DNA of 64,000 bases from Cryptomeria japonica (lineage: Eukaryota > Streptophyta > Pinopsida > Cupressales > Cupressaceae): positions 442,025,213 through 442,089,212 of the forward strand of contig NC_081407.1 of NCBI RefSeq assembly GCF_030272615.1. Direction: 5' to 3'. The notes beneath the pieces were generated by a model. The model saw nothing but the letters and a program-made list of their open reading frames with translations. It made no database searches and was not told the DNA's origin. Below are positions 46,649-57,848 of the stretch, piece by piece. Within the stretch, counting starts at the first letter, position 1, and every line of letters begins with the position of its first letter. A program made the translations under genes and the position numbers.

Positions 46649-48185
46649 AGTTCATCCAGGTCCTTATTAGGCTTCTTCTCTTTCTTTTTTCCTCTGGTTC
46701 TGGTTCTAGGCCCTTGAACATCTCATGTGCCTTCAGTGTTAGGGTCAATGTCTAGGGTGTCCTTCTCCTCATCCAATGTGTTGATGAGAGTTTTAGTATT
46801 GCCAACAGAGACCTTCAGAATGTTCAAGCTTTTCTCTGGGATACTTTTGAGACATTCCTCAATTTTGCCAACTTTACTGACAGATTCCAATATAGTTTGA
46901 TCCATAGCATTAGCTTTTGCTTTCCTCTCCAGTAGGTCTTTCTCGATTTGCTTGAATCTGGGGTTGAAGGAGTCTCTTATGTTTTCAGCTTTAGCAACAG
47001 TATTTGTCAAATCCTCCATATAATCAGCCATAGTCTTCCCTTCCCTTGTGTTAATAGTTTCTACAATCTGGATTATGTGGCTAAGTTTTTTGTTGTCATC
47101 CACAGCTTTCTTGCAACTGGTGAATAACCATTCCATGGTGTCCATAAAATATTTCATACCTTGAGGAGGTGGGTTTACGGAGAGATCAATCTTTCTAGAG
47201 TTGTCATGTTCCTTATTAGGGGTGTCACCAACAGTAGCTTTGTCATCAGCCCTAAGAATTTCTCCACTGGTCACCTCCTCCAAGTTCTGGCCAGCTTCCA
47301 AAATCTTTTTCTGCTTATGATCCTCCAGCTCCTTCACATTCTCATCCTTTCTCTTTTGTTTGTTTCTGGTCTGTGTATGGACTTTAGTTTTCTTTTTCTG
47401 AGAACCCTGGGGTTTCTCCTTCTCTGAATCTTCTGAGCCCTCTGAGGAGGAGGAGGAGGAGCTAATCTGGAGAATTTTGCCTTTGGGTTTCTTTCCCTTT
47501 GAGAAGGAAGGCTTGGTTTTCAAATATTTCCTCTTCTTACCTATTTCGACTTCTGAGTCATCCATAATCTCCTCCGACTCGCTCGTTGGATCACTATCAG
47601 AACCCTCATCCAAGGAAAAAACAGAGTCTGACCCATCCTCCTCAGACTCAGAAATAGAGGGTTGTGGGCGAGCTATTTGGTTAGCCTTGAGATGGTCATA
47701 AATAAGAACCATTAAACACTGATGCATGGTAATGTCCTCCGTAGGGTTCTCTTTGTAGGATTCTATGGTGGCATTCATAGAACATAAGAGAAAATATGGA
47801 ATGTTAACCTTCTCGTCATGCCTAAAATGATTCAGCAAAACAAAATGGTAGTTGTATACTTTAGTGAATCTACCATCTAAAGTAATATAGCGCATTATAA
47901 CAAAAAGGACCTCCCTCCATGGTTTGACAAAAGCCCTAGGGGGATAGTAAGTTTTACTTAGCTTCACCAGGCATTTTTTCTCCTTTTCAGTTTTTGAATA
48001 TCTATCAATGGCCTCCTTGCTCACTTTTCTATCTCTGTAGTAGTTGCTTCCTTCCCTTCAGAGCCCCATGGCCTGGGCAATAAGGTCTTCATCTATGACA
48101 ACAGACTGGTCTCCCATCTTCAAAATACCCATTCTCTAGTTTTTACAAAAGAAATTAGTGACTGTGGCGTCCCGTCCATGAAGCC
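46649..48185 (-). pseudogene. LINE M ORF3 downstream of RNase H
   Basis: The frame begins with FMERLHGRDATVTNFF (near 48185). It goes through IDEDLIAQAMGL and SNYYRDRK with two stops. It then stays open from 48024 to 46723 (433 aa): DGRFTKVYNYHFVLLNHFRH, YFLLCSMNATIESY, a strongly acidic Ser/Glu-rich segment, basic patches (KKKTKVHTQTRNKQKRK) and a C-terminal coiled coil. The HGR motif lies about 385 nt after the end of RNase H, the same distance as in LINE L. It is the better preserved of the two copies. The function is unknown; nucleic-acid binding is possible given the basic patches. Confidence 0.75.
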
Positions 48186-48567
48186 TCTCCATGAATTCAA
48201 AAAAACCACCCTTCTGCGGTATGTTCTAGACTGCCTCCTTTTGCTTCCATTCCTTGTAGCTACTAGGCTCGTATCGGCATCTATTTCCACCCATATTTTC
48301 GCTATTCAGAGTAGAATGTCGAGACTTGCAGAGAACTTTACACCGAAAGTTTCTCTGAGCTACCAAATTTACCCAAAAAGCGTGGGAAGTGATTGATTGA
48401 GTGTTATAATAAATGGTGCTGACAATATTATAATTGCTCGAAGTGCTCCTTTTAATCTGTTTCATTATTAGTTTGTACATCAAAAATCTTTGGGATGCTA
48501 TGATATTGGTCCTTGAAAATGATTAATCTTACTTCCTCAAGGAGGTTTTATTCACCCTGCCAAGTAA

Positions 48568-50490
48568 TCATTTCATCTTGATTGACCGCCCGTTGGCTGC
48601 CCAATCAGCAAACCCATTAGCTTCACGGTAGATATCAGATATGTAGCTTTTCTCAAAAGTGTTGATGAGGTCTTTAGTTGCTTTTATAATGTTATTAATA
48701 GACCATGAAGGATTAGAGGTCCTCTTGAGGCATTTGATGATGTTGTTTGAGTCCCCTTCAATCCATATGTAGGGGCAATTCCATCTTTTTACGAGAAGAA
48801 TACCTTGAAGTGCTACCATTGCTTCTGCTTTGTGGTTTGTTTGACTTCCTATTGGAATGGCATTCAATTCCTTGCATATACCTTGTCATCTCTAAGAATA
48901 GCTCCACATCCCATAGGGCCCAGATTACCTTTTGCAGCACCATCAAAATTGAATTTGAACCAACCATGAGGGGGAGTTTGCCACCTTGCTTCAAGTCTTT
49001 TGTTTTGCTTAGGATCAGAACTGCCAGCATTCTTCAAATTCCAGGAACTTAAAATTTGAGATTCCAGAGGGTTGGTCAAAAAACAAGGGCCCCCAATGAT
49101 CCCAATGTTCTCCACAATCACCCATTGAATTTTCTGGAACACAATATCTTGAGTAAGAGTGGTGTCCCTAAAGATACGATTTTTCTTTCTTTCCATAGTC
49201 CCCAAAGAATGTGAGGGAGTGATAGCTACCACAGAGATCTCAAAAAGGAGTTAGACCAATGGTAATTCCAGGAGTAGAACAACTCACTGATAGTATTAGG
49301 AAACACCCAATCAATACTAAAACTCTTAAGAAATCTTTACCAGATCGAAGGAGAATAGGAACAATGGATAGCTAGATGGTCCACTGACTCTTCCTCCTTA
49401 AGACAAAGACCACATCTATTAGGAAAGGCAAATCCTCTACCCTTGAGGTTATCTAAGGTCAAGATTTTATTTTGAAGAATAGTCCAATAGAAAAGGTTGA
49501 TTTTGGGGGTCACACCCTTTATCCAAGCTTTAGACCAAAAAGGATTATCAGGAGGGGCAGGGAAAGAACACCATACATTGAAGAGATAGTAATGATACCT
49601 TTGGGTTCATATTTCCAAATTAGGGAGTCTTCCTCTTTATTCAACCAGACTGAAGACAAATGGTTCTTAAGCTTAATGAGGCTTGGGTGGATGCTTTCAA
49701 TGTTCTGCCAATTATTGCATGTCCAATACCCTTCAACTAGAAGACCGAAAGATCTAATACAGGAGGAGGCATAGGGGGCCCATTCTGGGATATCAATCAA
49801 AGGTTTATCAAAAATCTAGGGGTCTTCCCAAAATTTAACTTTCCTACCATTTCCAACTTTCCAAGTAACCCCTTTAGCAATGCTATCTCTACACTTAGAG
49901 GCATGATTCTAGATGTGGGACCCATTAATGCTGACTTCAGAATTGATAAAAGAATAAAGAGAGGAGGACATAAGAGAGTACTTACTTTACCATATTTAAC
50001 ACCATTCACTATTTGAGTGGAACGTTCTCCAAACTTGTTTGGACAGGAGAGCTTCATTTAAGGTCTGGATTCTTCTCAGTCCCAAACCTCCTTTACTTTT
50101 CGGTCTACATACCTGAGACATTCTTTTCTTTGTCCTCAACCCCTGACCATAGAAATTTTCTTTGAATTTTCTCAATTGCTTTAGCATACTTAACATGAAT
50201 TCTGAAAAGGCTTAGGGCATAGATAGGTATGCTTTGAAGTGAAGCTTTTAGAAGTTGAAGCTTTCTAGCATGACTTAAAAGGGCACCTTTCCAACCAGCT
50301 AGCTTTTTATGAAATTTGTCCACTAGAGAGCTCTAGAAAGAATCAGGAGGTGCAATGCCCAAAGGGAGGCCAAGATAAGTGGCAGGAAGATCTACAATCC
50401 GACATTCTAGGATTTTGTTGATTCTCTATTGTCTTCTCTCTGGAGTATTGATAAAAAAAACTTCGCTTTTGACCCAATTAATATTGGGAT
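48568..50490 (-). pseudogene. LINE M ORF2, C-terminal part (RT end, zinc-binding, RNase H)
   Basis: Blocks match LINE L: VKSEVFFINTPERRQ, TYLGLPLGIAPPDSF, KKLAGWKGALLSHARKLQLL, PKSKGGLGLRRIQTLNEALL, CGLCLKEEESVDHL (zinc segment), LWGLWKERKNRIFRD, and RNase H with FNFDGAAKGNLGP, AEAMVALQG, WIEGDSNNII, EANGFADWAANG. It is cut by frameshifts and stops throughout. The reverse transcriptase active site lies in the missing 5' part. Confidence 0.85.
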
Positions 50491-50785
50491 ATGAGTCAAT
50501 TTAACACAAGACTGTATTATATGTTGATATGTACATGTATTTAGGCATTCTCTGAAAATGGATCCTAGCTAGATGAGAATTGACATGGGAATGCAAAATA
50601 ACATTTTATTTTATTTTATTTTTATTAAAATTAATATTATATAAATAACATTACATTTTCATGAGGACTGTCATTTTCCTTGACATCCTCCCTCTTCATG
50701 GTTAACAAACTCTTAGTGGGGGTTTCCCCTATTGCTTCATCTTATAAATGGATTTTGGATGATCATTATCGTGAGTGTGAAGTAG

Positions 50786-51908
50786 GGTACCTGTAGCTAC
50801 AACGCAAACACTCAATAGATCATTACAAGCATGTTAGAAAATTCAAATTAAATGAAAGATAAACCATGACAAAGTGACCTATCACCTCCTAAGAGATGTG
50901 AGTGTGGGTTTGCTCTCAAATTTGGATGAGCAATCCCAGTGACTTGACTACACCTAGATGAAGGATTTAAAAGGATATGGTATGCAAGCTTGATGAGTGT
51001 ATGATTATGTTAGATTGATCCAAGAAGCTAATTAAGCTAATGATATGCATAATTAAGCTAGAAGATGATGCAATTAAGCTAGAATATGATCAAATTAAGC
51101 TAGATCTAAGATGCAATTTCTCATCATAACAATGCTAAACTAGAATGCTAGAAATGATATACATATAATAACAATGCTTAAATGATATGCAATATGGGAT
51201 ATGCCTATAATAACAATGCTTGGGATGGGATCCTTTGTGCTCCAAAATGAGGGATATATATAGGATTTCCAAGACCAGGGGTGAGGTGGCAGGAATCAAT
51301 GGTCAAGATTGAGTCTAACGATATCAAGGGTCAAATTGGAGGAGGTTAGAGAAGAGGTTGGAGGGATGGACACTTGTCATCTTTGTGGTGACAAGTGTCA
51401 AGGAGCCTTTCTCACAAGAGGGCAAGTGTCCAAGGGGGGAGACATGTGGCATAAGTGCCATGTGTCTCAAGGGGAGAATATCCAACCCATACAAGATTAG
51501 GATAAGGAGGTTAGGATGTGCAAGATAGGATACGGTTAGGTAAACACTTGATTAGGTGGAATGGGTTAGGTTAGGGGGTGGTTAAGTTAGGTAGTTAGAA
51601 GTTAGGAGGCATGTGGGTAATTTGAATTTAAAAATTCAAATAATAAGAAAAGGCTAATTAACTTTCAAAAACTCATAAATTGATTTGTTTTAATTAATTA
51701 GGGGATTAGAAGAAATGAATTTAGATTAATTAATCAAAAGGGATTATTGAAATGAACTTATTTAATAAATCCTTAGATTTATTAATAATTAGGTGAATGG
51801 GGAATTTAATCAAATTGCTAATGAATTCAATTAAATTGGGAAGGGGGATTAATTAAATAATTGCTTATTTAATTAATTATCTTCAGACCATTTTTAGGTG
51901 TATACAAT
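50786..51908 (-). repeat. solo LTR-like repeat G2
   Basis: The minus strand starts TGTATACACCTAAAAATGG at 51908 and ends near the TACCTGTAGC at 50786. It is a second copy of the family at 24946-26075, with almost the same length and the same AT-rich first third. A TATA-like site (CTATATATA) lies on the minus strand near 51262. No gene is present. The 300 bp to its left (50491-50785) are unassigned AT-rich sequence. Confidence 0.55.
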
Positions 51909-52177
51909 CATATAGCTTGAACTATTGTTCATCAAAGGAAGAAAGGTCTTTATCCTTCCTCTTTCCAAACTCATTCTCGAGTCATGAGTGAAAGGTCAAC
52001 TTGCCCCTAACCTTTGTTTGGCAGCCTACTTGCAACTATTCCTCTTTTTCCTATTTTCGTTATTTCTCAACTACTTATGGTCTATTTGGTTCGATTTCAT
52101 TATCCTTTTGGCAACTTTAGTATAGGATCAGGACCCATATTTTACACTTATTTTTGCTTTTGTATAAGGGTCTAGAC
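51909..52177 (+). repeat. LINE-type 3' tail, left part, target of copia element D
   Basis: No gene is present. The sequence ends GGGTCTAGACCCTTT, and its continuation CAAGATCTACACTTACC...TTAATCAAAAATATTATAT follows at 58970. Removing element D and one CCTTT restores a contiguous tail like that at 45735-45970. Confidence 0.5.
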
Positions 52178-52182
52178 CCTTT

Positions 52183-53295
52183 TGTTGGTATTATAGATGT
52201 GTTGCATTAGTTTTTTCATTGATGTCAACACTTATCCTTATGGAGATCTACATTGTTGATTTGGCACTATGGTTATATTGGTTTACTATTGAACCGACAC
52301 ATTATGTTCACTGGCAAGTTCAGTGACTTATGCATAGTCACTGGTATATTATTCACCGGTAGGTTATATGGTTCACCGGCATTGATGATGACCTGTTATC
52401 ATCTAGAGATCACTTGATTATGTTGAAGACATGGTTTGGATACTTGGTTTTGGTGTTTTGGTTATTGGTCTAATCGAGTTGACATATTTGTTGTTATCGG
52501 CAAATTGGTCTAGGTTATGGACCGGTATGCGTTGTCTATTCCAGATCAGCACGGCACATTATGGAGATGATTTATTGATTGGATATTGTTGTAAATGTAT
52601 TGAGCCGACATGTTGTACTTCATCAAGACTTATTTGTAATTGATTTTATTGTAATATTCTTAGTGAGCCGACCTACACACTTGGTCTTAGGTTTTGTATA
52701 TATGTAAGATCTCATTTGTGAGATGAGAGATAGGATATGGTATGTAAGGTTATGGTATGGTATTGTAACATGGTATGTGCAAATATTGAAGATCATATGA
52801 GCATACCATAGAGAAGATTCAAGGAAGGTTTGAAGGTGATTATCAGAGCTTAACTGGTACTGAATCTAGCATTGGAGATGCTATTTTGAGCATTACATTA
52901 TTCTAGGATTTAACCATCCTATTGTAGTCATTGTGACTCCCATTTGAGCAGTGTGCTCTAGGTGGTTGGCCTTTTTGCATGTGCAGACCCCATTTGTATA
53001 CACATACTATCTGTAGTAGTATCATCTGATTGTGGGTAAGGTTTCCCATCATGGTTTTTCCCCTTCCAGGGTTTCCAGGTCAAAATCTATGTGTTATGTG
53101 TTGTGGATGTTGTTTCTCTTTCTGTTTCATGCATTAAGTTTCACCGGTATTGATATTAACTCTTAATCTGTTAACTGACATTAAGTTTGGTTTACCGGTA
53201 TTAAGTATCAAGTTTGATTAAGTTATAATTGGGTTGAAATTCATTGACAACTGATTTAGCCCCCCCACCTCTCATTTGCCTTTCGGTTCCTAACA
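52183..53295 (+). repeat. 5' LTR of copia element D
   Basis: It starts TGTTGGTATTATAG and ends TTCCTAACA. Near identity with 57849-58964 shows moderate age. A TATA-like element (TATATATG) lies at 52697-52704, followed by TAAGATCTCATTTG. The block 52855-52990 matches the LTR of element A, and the TTTTCCC...GTTTCCAGG...TGTGTTATG block near 53060 is shared too. Confidence 0.95.
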
Positions 53296-53297
53296 AT

Positions 53298-53310
53298 TGG
53301 TATCAGAGCC
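53298..53310 (+). other. primer-binding site of element D
   Basis: TGGTATCAGAGCC lies two bases after the LTR end and matches the usual plant initiator Met-tRNA site. Confidence 0.95.
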
Positions 53311-53352
53311 AAGTCCTCTTTTTGCAGAAGTCTAACAGCTTGAGGAGATCCT

Positions 53353-54224
53353 ATGGCAACAAACATTTTCAGGAAGGACAGTCCTAAACTTGATGGAACT
53401 AACTATGGTATATGGAAGATCAGAATGGAGACACATATGAATTACATTGGAAGAGACATATAGGAAGTTACAAAGAATGGCTATGTTGGTCCTACACCAA
53501 ATCAACCTAATCCACCAACATTGGGTAAAGATCAAGAAAATGATTGCAAAGCAAGAGAAGCACTTTTGAGCACATTATCAGATCAGAAAATTATGGGATT
53601 ATTGGACTGATCTACTGTTAAAGCTATTTGAGATAAATTGGAGATACCACTATCAAAATTACAAAACTAAAATGTTACTAGGTCAGGTATGAAAAATTGA
53701 AAATGGAAAAAGATGGAAGAATTTTTGCTTTTATGGAAAGAGTTAATGAAATTGTTTTAAGAATACAATGTTGTGGAGGATCCTTAAGTGAAGATGAAAT
53801 TATTTCTAAAGTTTTAAGAGCTTTGCCACCGGCATACAAAATGAAAGTAACTGCTATTAATGAGTTGAGAAAAATGCTTAATACATCAGTATCTAGAGAT
53901 ACCTTGGTTGGAAAACTTTCAGCATTTGAGCTTGAGGAATTTGGTCCTGTTGCTACAATTAAGACAGATTTAGCCTTCAGAGCATCATCATCTGCATCAT
54001 CTGCATCATCATCTGACAAATCTGATTGAAAAGCTCTGTATGCAAAAAAACTTGAAGATTTCAGAAGGGAAAATGAAGAACTGGAAGAACTTGAAGCACT
54101 ATTTGCAAGGAAAAAGCCTAAAGGTCTAGTTGGAAGTAAGTATGAAGGTAAAGCATCATTTAAATGTTTTAATTGCAATAAAGTTGGTCATATAGTATCT
54201 AGATGTCTTGACAGACATGCAAGA
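53353..54224 (+). pseudogene. element D gag (UBN2-type copia Gag with one CCHC box), broken
   Basis: ATG at 53353 (MATNIFRKDSPKLDGTNYG) with the copia Gag pattern LDG.NY..W. Stops sit where Trp is expected (RDI-stop-EV, KAI-stop-DKLE), and a frameshift occurs before 53697. From there FMERVNEIVLRIQCCGG, LRALPPAYKMKV and, after a stop at 54027-54029, the zinc knuckle CFNCNKVGHIVSRC (54165-54206). It continues into pol in the same frame. It would form the particle shell and bind RNA. Confidence 0.9.
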
Positions 54225-55676
54225 TTGAGAGAGGAAGCTAAAAGAACATATAAGCTTAACCCTGAATATCAGAGATACAGATTTAAGAAGAACAGAGATA
54301 AATTTTGTTACTATGTTGATGAAGGAGTTACTGATGATTCTGATGAAGAACTGGCAGACAATGGATGGGCTTTTGTTGCAATAAAAGAAGATCAACTGGC
54401 ACCTATTGTTCCACCGGTAGAGCAAGCCCTGGCAGCTAAAATTGAAGAAAAGAATGAATGGATCATAGATTATGAATGTTCACATCATATGACTAGTGAT
54501 AAAAGTAAATTCTTATCTTTTCAGGAATATAGTGGAGGTCTAGTAAGATTTGGCGATGATAAAGCTTGTTTAATCAAAGGAAAAGGCACTATATCTTTGG
54601 ATGGTAAGCACAATACTAACAGTGTTTATTATGTTGAAGGTTTGAAGCATAATCTTTTGAGTGTTGGTCAATTAGTTGAAAAGGGATTTCAGTTACAATT
54701 CAAGAATGGTAAATGCAAAATCCTGAACAGAACTGGTTTGGAGATTGCAACCGATAATCAGACTAAGGGTAATATCTTTCATTTGAATAACAGTGATAAG
54801 ACATGCTTGATTGCACATATTGATGAAAGTTGGTTATGGTATAAGAGACTTTTTCATGTGAATTTTGATTGCATTGTAAAGATCAGTTCAACTAAGGCAG
54901 TAAGGGATTTACCTAGGATTGTGAGACCTCATAATCCGATATGTAAGGAATATCAAATGGGAAAGCAAGTCAGAACAACCTTTAAGAGTATTTCTAAGAA
55001 ATCCAATAATGTTCTTGATTTAATTCATACTCACTTGTGTGGTCCAACAAGAACAAGAAGTCTACAGGGAGATAGATACTTTATGCTAATTATCGATGAT
55101 TATTCTAGAATGTGTTGGGTTGCTCTTCTCAGGGAGAAATCAGAAGCTTTTGGAAAATTCAAACTATTCAAGGCAATGGTAGAGATTGAAACCGGTAAGA
55201 AAATCAAATGTTTAAGATTTGATCAAGGAGGTGAATTTACATCTAAGGAATTTAATACATTTTGTGAAGTGAATGGAATCAGAAGACAACTATCAGCACC
55301 CTGGACACCTCAGCAAAATGGAATTGTGGAAAGGAAGCACAAAACTATTCTGGAAGCAGATAGAAGCATGATATTGGAAACAAATCTACCTCATGTGTAC
55401 TGGAGGGAAGCAGTGAATATAGCGTTTTACACTTTTAATAGAGTCCACATCAAAGGTGAAACTAGTAAGACCCCTTATGAACTATGGTTTGGTAATACTC
55501 CTACTCTTAAATACTTCAGAATTTTTGGAAGAAAATTCTATATTAGGAGAGATGAGTATGTTGGTAAATTTGATCCTAGAAGTGATGAAGGAATATTTCT
55601 TGGTTATTCATCTAAGAGAAATGCATATAGATTTTTTATAAAAGATTGCAGGAAATCATTGAGAGTGCTAATGTGA
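54225..55676 (+). pseudogene. element D pol, protease and integrase region
   Basis: Protease: WIIDYECSHHMT replaces the usual DSG active site with DYE, so it should be inactive. Integrase: the zinc region (LWYKRLFHVNF ... CKEYQMGKQ) has lost a His and a Cys. In the core, DLIHTHLCGP lacks the usual Asp, while LIIDDYSRMCW, FDQGGEFTSKEF, PQQNGIVERKHKTI and the GYSSKRNAYR-type C-terminal block remain. The frame ends at 55676 and the decayed linker continues to 55909. The changes are mostly single substitutions. Confidence 0.9.
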
Positions 55677-55909
55677 AGATAGATGAACACTTTAGAGGAA
55701 ATTCAAGGTCTATAGATTCTGAACTGGTAGTTGAGATGATCATAAATGAACCTATACATAGTGCACGGGTACAAAATGTGGATCCAGTCACACCGACATC
55801 ATCAGAGAACTCCACAGTGACTTAAGAACAACAACATGTGAATAAACCCAGGTATGTAAGACTTAATCACTCAAAAAATTAGCTAATTGGTAACAAGTAT
55901 CAAGGTGAT

Positions 55910-57489
55910 ATGACAAGAGGAAGACTGGAAAATGAAGAGGTATGCTTAATTTCTCAAATTGAACCAGCATCTATTATTGAAGCATGTCAAGATGAACATT
56001 GGATTAAAACAATGGAAGATGAACTAGAACAAATTGAAAAGAACAATACATGGACATTAGTTCCCCGGCTTAAAGACAAAAATGTAATTGGAACTAAATG
56101 GGTATTCAAAAAGAAACTTAATATGGTAAGGTCATCAGGAACAAAGCAAGATTAGTGTGTAAAGGATATTCACAGAAAGAGGGAATTGATTATAATGAAA
56201 CCTTTACACCAGTAGCTAGAATTGAGGCAGTTAGATTATTTCTTGCATTTGCAGCTCATAAGAACTATAAAGTATATCAGATGGATGTAAAATGTGCATT
56301 TCTGAATGGTGATCTTGAAGAGGAAGTTTAAATTGAACAGTCTAATGGATTTTCATTGACAAATGTTAAAGATATGGTTTTTAGAATAAGGAAAGCTTTG
56401 TATGGATTAAAGCAAGCTCCTAGAGCTTGGTATACTAGATTGGACAAATATCTTTTGAAGCTTGGTTTCACTAAAGGTAATGCAGACACCAACTTATATT
56501 TCAAAGTGACTAATGATGACATCTTGGTTATTGAAATTTTTGTTGATGATATCATTTTTGGAGGAGAAGATGGATTTTGTAAGGACTTTGCTAACAAGAT
56601 GCAAGAAGAATTTGAAATGTCTATGATTGGGGAGATAAAATTATTTTTAGGATTCCAAATTTCACAAACTAATAAAGGTATATTCATATGTCAAACATAC
56701 TTGAAGGAACTACTGAAGAAATTTGGAATGGAAAACTCTAAACCGGTAAGTACTCCTATGACTACAACTGATAAATTGACATTAAAGGATGATTCAACTC
56801 CTGTTAATCCAACAAGATACAAATCTATGATTGGAGGTTTACTATATTTGACACAAACAAGACCTGATATAATGATTGCAGTATGTATTGTTTCAAGATT
56901 TCAGAGTAATCCTAAAGAAAATCATGAATCGGCAGTAAAAAAGATTTCTCGGTATCTACAAGGCACAACAAATCTTGGTTTATGGTATCCTAAAGATGAA
57001 AATTTTGATTTATGTGCATACACCGATGCAAATTGGGTAGGAGATGTAGATGACAGAAAGAGTACCACTGGCAGTGCATTCTTTCTTGGTAGCAGATTGA
57101 TTTCATGGATAAGCAAGAAGCAGAGTTGTACATCATTATCAACAATAGAATCAGAATATGTTGCAGCAGCAACTAATTGTACTCAGGTATTATGGATTAA
57201 GAAAATGTTGAAGGACATAAAGGTAAAATGCAAAGAACCTATATTCATTTATTGTGATAATTCAGCAGCAATTGATATATCAAAGAATCCAATATTTCAC
57301 TCTAAGACTAAGCATGTTTCTATCAAATATAACTTTCTGAAAGAGAATGTTGAAGAAAAAGAAGTAAGATTGGTTTATGTAAATACTAAAGAGCAGATTG
57401 CAGATATCTTTCCTAAGCCTTTGCCTAAGGAAACTTTTGAATATCTCAAAGAGAATCTTGGGGTAATACCCTCACTGGTAAAGACTTAA
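55910..57489 (+). pseudogene. element D pol, reverse transcriptase and RNase H
   Basis: The copia reverse transcriptase begins EPASIIEACQDEHWIKTMED and NNTWTLVPRLKDKNVIGTKW. After a frameshift near 56130 come [35 protein letters not shown], then a stop (56328-56330), ALYGLKQAPRAWY, FVDDIIFGG, LFLGFQI, and PDIMIAVCIVSRFQ. RNase H: CAYTDANWVGD, STIESEYVAAA, YCDNSAAIDISKNP. The stretch 56356-57489 is open (377 aa). The protein ends at 57489. The gap 57490-57848 holds the PPTs only. Confidence 0.95.
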
Positions 57490-57636
57490 ATAGTTGAAGA
57501 TTGGCATCAAACTGGCAGAAACTAACAAAGAAATCTTTTTTCCAGCTTTGATGGAGGAGAGCTACTTCTCAGGGGGAGTAGTTGGTTGTATTAGTTGATT
57601 ATGTGTTCTGGTATTTTTTTTTTTCATTGCTTTGGC

Positions 57637-57848
57637 ATTTGATGTCAAAGGGGGAGAGATATCTATGGAAAAACTTTGTATTTGGGAGACATTATTCATT
57701 GGGGGAGAATTATTTACTCTTTGTATTTTGGTTTTTATTTCTGGTATTGATCTATTCTAGAGATTGTTGGTTTTTGGTTTTTGGCATTTTGTTTTGGCAC
57801 TTAGATGCTTTTCCATCTTGTGTTGCCATCAATGCCAAAGGGGGAGAT
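57637..57848 (+). promoter_or_regulatory. polypurine tracts of element D
   Basis: The PPT next to the LTR is CCAAAGGGGGAGAT (57835-57848). Similar tracts, TCAAAGGGGGAGAG (57647-57660) and TTGGGGGAGAA (57699-57709), lie upstream, as does CAGGGGGAG (57570-57578). Multiple tracts before the 3' LTR are a known feature of the Sirevirus lineage of copia elements. Confidence 0.8.

Larger units (their letters stand above)
46406..50490 (-). mobile_element. LINE M (minus strand), 5'-truncated in the reverse transcriptase
   Basis: On the minus strand the order is end of reverse transcriptase (50490-50100), zinc-binding segment (about 49440-49380), RNase H (49000-48568), ORF3 (48185-46649), and a 3' end ...GGGTCCTAAAAACC...TTAATCAGAAC resembling the end of LINE L (GGGTCCCTTAAAACC...TTAATCAAAA). 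No target duplication could be fixed. It is a second, independent member of the LINE L family. Confidence 0.8.

Noticed and set aside
53678..54178. Minus-strand 166-codon frame with Ser/Asp runs
   Set aside because: It is antisense to the gag of copia element D, whose plus-strand frame has recognisable motifs.
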